Assembly (NCBI GenBank): GCA_948663505.1
Contig: CAPNAQ010000117.1
Span: 1 to 5,379, forward strand
Length of the DNA: 5,379 nt
DNA from: an uncultured Clostridia bacterium
Lineage (GTDB): Bacteria > Bacillota > Clostridia > TANB77 > CAG-508
Direction of reading: 5' to 3'
Shown: piece by piece, positions 1 through 5,379 of the stretch
Layout of the letters: each line of letters starts with the position of its first letter
Position numbering within the stretch: position 1 is the stretch's first letter
Translations under genes and position numbers: made by a program
The notes under the pieces: model-generated
The model's database searches: none
What the model was told of the DNA's origin: nothing
Seen by the model: only the letters and a program-made list of their open reading frames with translations

Positions 1-385
1 TATATACTGCAGATATAGTATCTACAATTTGCCTTTTTTTATTCTTTTTTAAATCCAAAAAATTCATAGTTTTATGTGCGGCAACAGTTGTTAATCTTTC
101 ATCTACTGATATAATATTCAATTTATTAAATTTGCATTTTAATTTATGTATAAATTGTTCTGTAAGTTCTGCTCTAGTTGATTTTTCTCCTTTTAAATTT
201 AATGGCATTCCTACAACTAAAGTATCAACTTCATATTCTGATAAAATTTCTTCTAATCTTTTTAAAACTATTTTATCAGATCCGTTTCTTTGTATTGTTT
301 CTAATCCTTGTGCTGTAATGTTTAGTGCATCTGTAATTGCTATTCCAACTCTTGAATCACCATAATCTATTCCTAATTTTCTCAT
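1..385 (-). CDS. ruvX: RuvX/YqgF-family putative pre-16S rRNA nuclease / Holliday junction resolvase-like protein, 3' end cut by window
   Basis: RuvX (YqgF) is a small RNase H-fold nuclease. The family is linked to 5'-end maturation of 16S rRNA and to Holliday junction resolution. The reading begins MRKLGIDYGDSRVGIAIT, then VVGMPLNLKGE (about residues 57-67), VDERLTT (94-100) and VDTISAVY at the window edge. These contain the three expected acidic active-site residues: D7 in GIDYG, E96 in DERL and D122 in VDxxxA. About 128 codons are visible. The family is usually near 138-140 residues, so roughly the last ten are outside the window. The ATG at 385-383 is preceded by AAGGA at 401-397 with an 11-base spacer, and no better start is seen. 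It follows ireB by 24 bases, the usual Firmicutes pairing, and is probably cotranscribed with it. Family assignment is firm. Which activity matters in this organism is not shown by the sequence. Confidence 0.95.
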   Translation of the reverse strand, partial: MRKLGIDYGDSRVGIAITDALNITAQGLETIQRNGSDKIVLKRLEEILSEYEVDTLVVGMPLNLKGEKSTRAELTEQFIHKLKCKFNKLNIISVDERLTTVAAHKTMNFLDLKKNKKRQIVDTISAVY

Positions 386-409
386 TTTATATTCTGTCCT
401 TATTTGCTT

Positions 410-664
410 TTATTCTTCTAAATCAATATATTTTTTTACCATCTTTTCTAGTAATTCATCTCTTTCTATTGATCTAATTTTATTTCTTGCATTATTATGA
501 CTTGTAATATATGTTGGATCTCCTGATAAAATATATCCTACTATTTGGTTTATCGGATTATATCCCTTTTCTGTTAAAGCTTGATACACATCTTTTAATA
601 TTTCTTTTGTTCTTGTATTTTCTTCTCTTTCTACTTGAAAATTCATAGTTTTATCTAAATCCAT
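410..664 (-). CDS. ireB: IreB family regulatory phosphoprotein (UPF0297)
   Basis: This 84-residue cytoplasmic protein matches the IreB/UPF0297 family in length and sequence. It shows DKTMNF at the N-terminus, then EKGYNPINQIVGYILSGDP (about 33-51) and the ARNKIRSIERDELLE block (59-73), which are the conserved parts of the family. In Enterococcus faecalis IreB is a substrate of the PASTA Ser/Thr kinase IreK and a negative regulator of cephalosporin resistance. T6 here lies where that family carries a conserved phosphorylatable Thr; its phosphorylation in this organism is inferred. The ATG at 664-662 has GTGAGGA just upstream, with a short spacer of 4 bases. The gene is often found next to ruvX, as here (24-base gap). 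An alaS gene commonly lies upstream in other Firmicutes, but here the neighbour is a GAF/GGDEF-like gene 89 bases away. I see no clear promoter in that 89-base gap. Confidence 0.95.
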   Translation of the reverse strand: MDLDKTMNFQVEREENTRTKEILKDVYQALTEKGYNPINQIVGYILSGDPTYITSHNNARNKIRSIERDELLEKMVKKYIDLEE

Positions 665-753
665 ATTTTCCTCACTTTCAATTCGTTCAAATCATTCCAA
701 ATTTTTTAAGTTTTTCGCTTCATCTATTGTAATCTAAATTTTAAATTCCTAAG

Positions 754-1833
754 TTATATATTTGTTATATCATTTTCTTTTTTACCTGCATTATCCAAAT
801 ATTCTTCCAATTTCTTTAATACTTCTTCTATACCTGTGCCTTTATAATATGTTGATATCGCAAAGTTTAATTTAGGAAATGCTACCATTTTTTCATCATC
901 TTCTAATGAAATTCCTGTTTTTTCTATCTTTTCTTTTAAATCATTAATAAATTCTGCTACTGCTTTTACTTCTATTCCAGAAAATACAATTACAAATTTA
1001 GGTCCCATATATCTTATAAATATATATTGCTCAGAAATATTCCTTTTTATATAATCACTAATTTCAGTTATAACATTGTTTCCTAGCTCTCTTGAATATG
1101 TTTTATTTATTTCTTCTAAATTTGTTATTCTAAACATTGCTATTGTTGATGTTGTAAATTGATCTATTACTTTTCTTCCTTCTCCATATAAATATTCTTC
1201 AGAATATAAGCCTGAATACAAGTCCTTTCTAACAATTGATTCTAGTGTTTTTTGATGTACTACTGTTTTCAATACTGATACTATATTATCTTTTATTACT
1301 TCTAATACTGTTGTATCCACATTATCAAAATCATGTGGTGTACCACTTTCTATAATCCAATATCCTATATAAACATTATCTATATATAATGGAAAGAAAA
1401 TTGCTGATTTTGCTCTTCCAAATTCTGCTTGTTGATATGGTAATCTTTCTTTTTCATTATTTACAGTAACATATTTAGGGGTTGCCTGTCCTATACTATC
1501 TTTAAACATATCTACTTCATGTAGTGTTTTTAATGCATTCCAGTGTCTTTCTTCTACATTAGATGCTTTTACTTGATATTCTGCACCATTAAATACTACA
1601 ATTGTAGAATATTTTATTTCATATTTTTCTATTAATATATTGTTGATTTTCTTTATTTTATCGTCTACTGTAATAGTTTCTCCTATTGCACTCATAAAAT
1701 CTTGCACTACAGATAAATTATTTATTTTCTGATTGACATTTTTATATGTTTCTATTTTCTTATGTATTCTAAAATTATAAATACTTAATCCCAGAACTAC
1801 TACTATTAGTATTATTACTGTTGCTATTAACAC
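754..1833 (-). CDS. Membrane-anchored GAF domain protein with degenerate GGDEF domain
   Basis: The 359-residue protein has one N-terminal membrane helix (about 2-19), a basic stretch (FRIHKK), a GAF-like sensor domain (about 40-190, including the SAIFFPLYIDNVYIGYWIIE strands) and a C-terminal GGDEF-fold domain (about 199-350). The fold is suggested by RKDLYSGLYSEEYL (202-215), comparable to RDxLTGLxNRRxL of diguanylate cyclases. The active site is lost. The GGDEF signature reads MGPKF (276-280), the metal-binding DxD/FKxIND region reads FRITNLEEINK (234-244), and no RxxD inhibitory site precedes the motif. It should not make cyclic-di-GMP and is more likely a signalling scaffold or ligand sensor at the membrane; that role is inferred. 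Translation starts at GTG (1833-1831), supported by a strong upstream AGGAAAGGGG. It lies 34 bases after the TadZ-like gene, so the two are probably cotranscribed and functionally linked. Confidence 0.8.
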   Translation of the reverse strand: MLIATVIILIVVVLGLSIYNFRIHKKIETYKNVNQKINNLSVVQDFMSAIGETITVDDKIKKINNILIEKYEIKYSTIVVFNGAEYQVKASNVEERHWNALKTLHEVDMFKDSIGQATPKYVTVNNEKERLPYQQAEFGRAKSAIFFPLYIDNVYIGYWIIESGTPHDFDNVDTTVLEVIKDNIVSVLKTVVHQKTLESIVRKDLYSGLYSEEYLYGEGRKVIDQFTTSTIAMFRITNLEEINKTYSRELGNNVITEISDYIKRNISEQYIFIRYMGPKFVIVFSGIEVKAVAEFINDLKEKIEKTGISLEDDEKMVAFPKLNFAISTYYKGTGIEEVLKKLEEYLDNAGKKENDITNI

Positions 1834-1850
1834 TTTTTTCCCCTTTCCTA
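1834..1850 (-). promoter_or_regulatory. Ribosome binding site supporting a GTG start
   Basis: On the minus strand the bases before the GTG at 1833-1831 read TAGGAAAGGGGAAAAAA. The AAGGGG core (1845-1840) sits 6 bases from the GTG, a good spacing. The hydrophobic anchor begins directly after it. This fixes the start of the GAF/GGDEF-like gene at a GTG; the next in-frame ATG is M47, which would remove the membrane helix. Confidence 0.7.
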
Positions 1851-1867
1851 GTTACTAAAAATCTAAC

Positions 1868-4219
1868 TTAATATTTTCTTTTCATTTGATCTAATGTTGA
1901 ATTCATGTTTGATGTAAAACTGTTATTTTGTACTTTAGGTGGTACATATCCTGATTTACTTGAAGATGTTGGATATATCATATTTGCTAATGCATTAAAT
2001 ATTTGTATCATATTTTTTGGATATCCTTTAATAGATACTTCACAATCTATAACACTTTGTAAATATCTTATATATACATCTTCATCAAAAGGTACTGAAA
2101 TATATTTTATAGTATTTTTATCAAATAAATCTACCATAAATGACATTGATGGATCATTATATCTTGACATTCCTCCTATTATTGTTTTCTCATTTACACC
2201 TCTAAGCTTTTCTGACTTATTTAACACTATTTTTAGTTTACTTTCCTCTATTATATTTCTTGATTTTAATTCTCTTAAAAATGCTGTTAATGGTTGTATT
2301 GTTAAAATATCATATGTTTGAACTAAATATATTTCTTGAGCTTTTTCAAAATATTTTATAGGTGTATCATAGTCACAATCTATTAGTATTAATGAATGTT
2401 TTTTTACTAATGTTTCTAAAATTTTTCCTGCATTTTCCATGCCTGGTGCCTCATCTGGTAATGATGTATATATTGTTAAATTTTTATTTGCTTGTATTCC
2501 TTGTGCTGTTCCATTTAATAAATTATTTATACTATGCATTGCTGTCTGTCTTAATTGTTCTTCATTTTTTGTATATATATAATATGAATTTCTATTTTTT
2601 GTTGTATCAAATATTGCTGTATCAATTCCATTTTGTGATGTAATTTGTGCTATATTATTTATTATAAATGATGTTCCATTTTTACTAGTTCCTATAAAAC
2701 ATGCAACTTTTTTATCTGAAGTTAACAAACTTGTTATATCAATATCTTCATAATAAGATTGATTATTTTCTTGATAGTTTTCTAATCCTGGCAAAGTAGT
2801 AACTTCTTCAAATTTTGATGTTGTATTTTGTTCAATTCTTGATAAATTTGATGTATTTATTGTATCTTCTTCAAATCCTGGTAAAATTGTTGCCTCTTCA
2901 TCATCTGGTATATCATTAAGTCCTGGTAAAATCATTTCTTCATCATATTGATTATCATAACTATTTTGACTATTTATAGAACCTTGATTACTTAAATCAT
3001 TTATATTATTAAAATTATTCTGATTATTCAGATTTTGTTCATTTTCTTCATTATTAAAACCTGGTAAAATTACTGCGTCAAAATTTTCTTCAGGTAATGG
3101 ATTCTTTCTTGGTCTTCCTCTTCTTTTTGGTGTTGCTGGTGCAACATTAATACTTTCTTCAGGTAATGGAGTTTTTCTTGGTCTTCCTCTTCTTTTTGGT
3201 GCTACTACTATTTCTTCTGCTTTTTGTTCATTTGCTTGTACTTGTTGTGTATTTTGGATTTTATTTGTTTCTTTTCCTATTGTTTGCACTTCTTTTATAT
3301 TTTGTGTTCCTTGTATTGTGTGTTGGATTTCTTGCTCAGTTTGTACTTCTGAATTATTTTTAGATAACTTTTTTGCACTATTCATATTTACAGATGATGG
3401 TACAACTACAGGTCTTGATAATACTACTTCCTTTTTTGAACTTTTTAACAATTTTTCACTTGTTCCTTCTATTTCTCGTTTTGATGGAACTCTATCTCCT
3501 CTTAATGAATCTGATACTTTGCTATTAAATGCCATTATTTGTTGATATTTTGGTGATTTTTCTTCTAGTACTGCTCTTACATTTAATGGTAAAAATTTGC
3601 TTATTATTTTTAATTGTATATCATTATATTGTGATGCAATATTATTAAAACTTTCAACATATTTATTTTCATCTTTTCCTAATCTTTTATAATGTGCTAA
3701 TATATTTTGAATTTCTACCTCACTTACATCATTTTCATTTTCAGCTTGATATGTTACATCTTCTGAGTCTATATTATAATATATTTTTGCTTCTTTTTTT
3801 GATCTTGGTTTATTTAATAATTGACATACTTTCTCAACACTTCTATCATTTCCAATTAATCCATCATAAATTCCTATGCCAAATAATTTTACCAACATTT
3901 GCTCGCCTTTTTCTCTTCTATCTGCACATATTAATATTATTGGAATATCCTCACCTTTCAAATTAGATGCTTCATCACTTATTCCATCTAATTTGTCAAA
4001 TATAAATTTGTCTATTTGCTCAAATTGTGTATGTGTAAAAGCTTCTAATTCCTCACTTATTACTATTCGATCATAGTTTTTGTCCTTTTGCAACTCTTTT
4101 AATATTGCATTAAAGTAATATACATTTTTATATGATATTATCTCTTTGTATTCTTTTTGGTATCTTTTTACTATTGATTCAGATATTTCTTCATTATTTA
4201 CTGCAAATAAAACTTTCAT
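1868..4219 (-). CDS. TadZ/CpaE-like MinD-family NTPase with receiver-like N-terminus and long AT-hook / LPG-motif linker
   Basis: The 783-residue protein has three parts. Residues 1-138 resemble an atypical receiver domain: strands MKVLFAV, YDRIVIS, DIPIILICAD and GIYDGLIGN are spaced as in response regulators, but the phosphoacceptor Asp is replaced (S55) and the conserved Lys is absent (G123). A helical, unrecognised stretch follows (about 165-235). Residues 240-500 are low-complexity and Asn/Gln/Glu-rich, with two AT-hooks (341-349, 364-372) and four LPG[F/L] motifs. Residues 503-750 resemble MinD/CpaE/TadZ: P-loop-like GTSKNGTS (510-517), AIFDTTKN (535-542), Walker B-like LILIDCD (610-616) and KIVLNK (663-668). 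The P-loop lacks the usual GK[T/S] lysine. The tail is polar and basic. TadZ proteins place Tad pili at cell poles and pair an atypical receiver with a MinD-like domain, but are about half this length. GGAGG at 4231-4227 precedes the ATG by 7 bases. The TadZ/CpaE relationship is inferred; a ParA-like role is the alternative. Confidence 0.75.
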   Translation of the reverse strand: MKVLFAVNNEEISESIVKRYQKEYKEIISYKNVYYFNAILKELQKDKNYDRIVISEELEAFTHTQFEQIDKFIFDKLDGISDEASNLKGEDIPIILICADRREKGEQMLVKLFGIGIYDGLIGNDRSVEKVCQLLNKPRSKKEAKIYYNIDSEDVTYQAENENDVSEVEIQNILAHYKRLGKDENKYVESFNNIASQYNDIQLKIISKFLPLNVRAVLEEKSPKYQQIMAFNSKVSDSLRGDRVPSKREIEGTSEKLLKSSKKEVVLSRPVVVPSSVNMNSAKKLSKNNSEVQTEQEIQHTIQGTQNIKEVQTIGKETNKIQNTQQVQANEQKAEEIVVAPKRRGRPRKTPLPEESINVAPATPKRRGRPRKNPLPEENFDAVILPGFNNEENEQNLNNQNNFNNINDLSNQGSINSQNSYDNQYDEEMILPGLNDIPDDEEATILPGFEEDTINTSNLSRIEQNTTSKFEEVTTLPGLENYQENNQSYYEDIDITSLLTSDKKVACFIGTSKNGTSFIINNIAQITSQNGIDTAIFDTTKNRNSYYIYTKNEEQLRQTAMHSINNLLNGTAQGIQANKNLTIYTSLPDEAPGMENAGKILETLVKKHSLILIDCDYDTPIKYFEKAQEIYLVQTYDILTIQPLTAFLRELKSRNIIEESKLKIVLNKSEKLRGVNEKTIIGGMSRYNDPSMSFMVDLFDKNTIKYISVPFDEDVYIRYLQSVIDCEVSIKGYPKNMIQIFNALANMIYPTSSSKSGYVPPKVQNNSFTSNMNSTLDQMKRKY
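1970..2713 (-). other. MinD/TadZ-like NTPase domain with degenerate P-loop (residues 503-750)
   Basis: This is the C-terminal domain of the 783-residue protein. It keeps the strand order of SIMIBI-class NTPases: P-loop strand KKVACFIG, a switch I-like Asp at D538, the Walker B-like hydrophobic run ending in D614, and the LNK base-binding motif near 666-668. The P-loop GTSKNGTS has Thr at the position of the essential Lys and no KGG signature lysine in the usual place. K513 is the only basic residue in the loop. Nucleotide binding may therefore be weak, altered or lost. Confidence 0.7.
2783..3073 (-). repeat. Four LPG[F/L] short motifs in an acidic, Asn-rich linker
   Basis: Within the linker of the 783-residue protein the motif [hydrophobic or T]-[I/T]-L-P-G-[F/L] occurs four times: VILPGF (383-388), MILPGL (429-434), TILPGF (444-449) and TTLPGL (474-479). 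Asp/Glu residues lie close to each copy, and the motifs are separated by 25 to 46 residues, or only 9, of polar sequence. At DNA level each copy shares a near-identical CCTGG[T/C]AAA core on the + strand, while the flanks diverge. The pattern looks like a multivalent short linear binding motif. Its partner is unknown. Confidence 0.7.
3085..3201 (-). repeat. Two-copy 69-base-period direct repeat encoding AT-hooks
   Basis: Two 48-base copies (3085-3132 and 3154-3201) differ at only two positions I can see and are offset by 69 bases, which is 23 codons in frame. Each encodes PKRRGRPRK followed by T or N and PLPEE. GRP flanked by Arg/Lys is the AT-hook, which binds the minor groove of AT-rich DNA. 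The 21 bases between the copies are dissimilar. The high DNA identity suggests a recent duplication or conversion inside the coding sequence. Confidence 0.85.
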
Positions 4220-4260
4220 AGACTTTCCTCCGTTATAAACATATAAATTTTTTTAGATTT

Positions 4261-4665
4261 TTATCTTCCAAATTTTACAAACATTGCAAATGCTAAAGGT
4301 AACACTTGACATATTATTAATATTGTAACAAATGTTACTATTAATCCCATACCTGTTTCTAATGTATCTAATTTTCTTATACCTATTATGTACTTATGTA
4401 TTGCACCTATTGCTATTCCTAAAAAGCAAAATGGTATACTATATATTCTTACTATATTTAGTATATATGCTACTAGTCCATATGTATCTGAACCATATTT
4501 TTTTTGATAGTCTTGTAATGATTTTTCCTGTGTTTCTTTTATTTCTACTAGCTTACTTTCTGTTTGTTCATCAATTGCTGCATCTGTTGCTTGTGTTCTA
4601 CTTGTAAAAGCAAATATTCCTAATATTACTGTTATTATTGTGATTATTATTACTATTTTTTTCAT
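4261..4665 (-). CDS. Small membrane or exported protein, unrecognised (VirB2/TrbC-like topology)
   Basis: I do not recognise this 134-residue protein by sequence. It starts MKKIVIIITIITVILGIFAF, a basic pair plus a long hydrophobic stretch, followed by SRTQA|TDAA, a plausible signal peptidase I site near residue 26. A charged, probably helical segment follows (about 30-60). Then come two membrane segments (about 64-90 and 104-130) joined by a short basic loop, HKYIIGIRKLDT. Signal peptide plus two helices with a basic hinge is the topology of VirB2/TrbC-type pilins, but that is resemblance in layout only. It does not look like a Flp pilin, since I see no class III leader. The ATG at 4665-4663 has AAGGGAG at 4677-4671, 5 bases away. 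It is the first gene after the promoter at 4784-4756 and lies 41 bases before the TadZ-like gene, so it probably works with that protein at the membrane. Confidence 0.7.
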   Translation of the reverse strand: MKKIVIIITIITVILGIFAFTSRTQATDAAIDEQTESKLVEIKETQEKSLQDYQKKYGSDTYGLVAYILNIVRIYSIPFCFLGIAIGAIHKYIIGIRKLDTLETGMGLIVTFVTILIICQVLPLAFAMFVKFGR

Positions 4666-4755
4666 AATTTCTCCCTTCGTTATGTTTTATTCTTATATAA
4701 TCATCCAAAATTTCTTTCAATGTATTCTTTTTTTCTAATATTCTTATACCTTTAT

Positions 4756-4784
4756 ATAATACAATAAGTTTATAAAAATATCAA
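4756..4784 (-). promoter_or_regulatory. Predicted sigma-A-type promoter for the five-gene operon
   Basis: On the minus strand TTGATA (4784-4779) and TATTAT (4761-4756) are separated by exactly 17 bases. This is one mismatch from the consensus -35 and one from the consensus -10. Transcription would begin near 4749, giving a leader of about 84 bases before the small membrane protein. It sits just after the mcrC stop and is the best promoter candidate I found in the intergenic gaps. In such AT-rich DNA chance matches to the -10 are common, but the paired spacing and location support it. Confidence 0.6.
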
Positions 4785-4790
4785 GGAAAT

Positions 4791-5379
4791 TTACAAAAAA
4801 ATAATATTAAGTAATTCTTCTTTTATATTTCTCCAGTCATTACTCAAATTTATAGTTTGAATCTGTAATATAGCCCTTTTAGCTACTCCATTACTGACAA
4901 CATCTATATTATACTTTTCAGATATTTCTTTTTCACTATATGGCATTGGATATAATAACATTCCTATTAGCTCATTATCTGTATTGATATTATTCATATA
5001 TGCATTTATTTGATATAGATTGCCAGAAATCAAAGATTTTTTATCTTCTTGACCATAATAACTTTTCTTTAGATAATCTGCATAATATTTAGTATCTATT
5101 ATAATTGTTTTTTTACTGTGTATTGCATATAAAACTATATCCATTCTCATTGAAGGTAAAATGTTTTGTGGTCCATTTTCTAAATTCCAATCTAAATGTT
5201 GTTGGTAATATACCTTATATTCATTTTTTAATTCTATATCATAAAATTTATATATAAATAGTTCAAATATCAATTCCATTTTCTTGTCATCATCTAATAT
5301 ATTTATAAATTTATATTTTCCATCATCTTCAGATAACATTGTACAATCCTTAATTAATTTACATATCATTATTATAAAA
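4791..5379 (-). CDS. mcrC: McrC family restriction protein, C-terminal nuclease domain, 5' end cut by window
   Basis: McrC is the nuclease partner of the McrB GTPase in McrBC-type modification-dependent restriction. The visible part carries the PD-(D/E)xK core: an FELF helix with E36, RMDIVL with D77, IIIDTKYY with D92-x-K94, and LYQINAY (Q120, Y124), a QxxxY feature of this family (numbering from the first Met). HLDWNLE, the ILPSMRMD segment and the C-terminal TINLSNDWRNIKEEL also match the Clostridia McrC pattern as I recall it. An ATG exists at 5369-5367, but the frame stays open to the window edge and the residues around it (FIIMICKLIKDC) look like continuing McrC sequence. Full McrC proteins are usually some 350-450 residues, so the N-terminal domain very likely lies beyond 5379, with mcrB expected further upstream. 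It has no visible tie to the downstream operon, which has its own promoter. Confidence 0.88.
   Translation of the reverse strand, partial: FIIMICKLIKDCTMLSEDDGKYKFINILDDDKKMELIFELFIYKFYDIELKNEYKVYYQQHLDWNLENGPQNILPSMRMDIVLYAIHSKKTIIIDTKYYADYLKKSYYGQEDKKSLISGNLYQINAYMNNINTDNELIGMLLYPMPYSEKEISEKYNIDVVSNGVAKRAILQIQTINLSNDWRNIKEELLNIIFL

Noticed and set aside
132..365. Plus-strand open frame inside ruvX
   Set aside because: It lies antisense to a clearly recognised gene, has no family resemblance, and is explained by low stop density opposite an A-rich coding strand.
665..753. Possible promoter or terminator between the GAF/GGDEF-like gene and ireB
   Set aside because: TACAAT occurs as a -10 candidate, but there is no acceptable -35 at 16-18 bases. 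The short AATTT/AAATT palindrome has no GC stem or T-tract.
754..1833. Active diguanylate cyclase
   Set aside because: The GGDEF signature is MGPKF, and the metal-binding and inhibitory-site residues are missing.
1905..4076. Several plus-strand open frames rich in Leu, Phe and Tyr opposite the TadZ-like gene
   Set aside because: Their hydrophobic composition follows from the T-rich complement of an A-rich coding strand. None has a convincing ribosome binding site or a recognisable domain.
4332..4607. Plus-strand open frame encoding a Leu/Tyr-rich hydrophobic peptide
   Set aside because: It is antisense to the small membrane protein gene, whose own strong ribosome binding site, signal-like start and operon position make it the real gene.
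4261..4665. Flp/type IV pilin or TadE-like pseudopilin
   Set aside because: There is no class III leader with a G/E cleavage pattern, and the two C-terminal membrane helices do not fit a single-helix pilin.
4666..4790. Riboswitch or structured leader before the small membrane protein
   Set aside because: The leader of about 84 bases is almost pure A/T, and I found no stable paired stem or known riboswitch core.
4791..5369. Complete 192-residue nuclease starting at the ATG at 5369
   Set aside because: The frame remains open to the window edge, the residues before that Met continue McrC-like sequence, and the family is about twice as long.

Overview
The window comes from a very AT-rich, low-GC Gram-positive bacterium (Bacillota, most likely Clostridia). 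The evidence is the base composition, strong AGGAGG-type ribosome binding sites, the ireB-ruvX pair typical of Firmicutes, and Clostridia-style versions of McrC and a TadZ/CpaE-like protein. All six genes read on the minus strand, so transcription runs from the right edge to the left edge. The standard genetic code fits throughout. I saw no tRNA, rRNA, CRISPR array or insertion sequence.

Layout in the direction of transcription: (1) 5379-4791 is the C-terminal nuclease part of an McrC restriction protein, cut by the window edge. (2) 4790-4666 is a 125-base gap with a good sigma-A-type promoter (TTGATA, 17 bases, TATTAT) and a leader of about 84 bases. (3) 4665-4261 is a small exported or membrane protein with a signal-like N-terminus and two further membrane segments. 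It is unrecognised, but its topology resembles VirB2/TrbC pilins. (4) 4219-1868 is a 783-residue TadZ/CpaE-like protein. It has a receiver-like N-terminus, a long low-complexity linker with two AT-hooks and four LPG motifs, and a MinD-like NTPase domain with a degenerate P-loop. (5) 1833-754 is a membrane-anchored GAF plus degenerate GGDEF protein. (6) 664-410 is ireB. (7) 385-1 is ruvX, missing its last residues at the window edge.

Genes 3 to 7 have gaps of 41, 34, 89 and 24 bases, and I see no convincing terminator or internal promoter between them. They are probably one transcript from the promoter at about 4784-4756. The last two genes are housekeeping: a substrate of a PASTA-type Ser/Thr kinase pathway and a YqgF-family nuclease. 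The three before them look like an accessory envelope module, in which a polar-localisation or pilus-assembly type NTPase, a catalytically dead GGDEF sensor and a small membrane protein are encoded together. The most unusual item is the NTPase. It is about twice the length usual for TadZ/CpaE because of the linker, which carries DNA-binding-type AT-hooks and repeated LPG[F/L] motifs. What the module does cannot be settled from this window. No secretion ATPase, platform protein or clear pilin gene is present.
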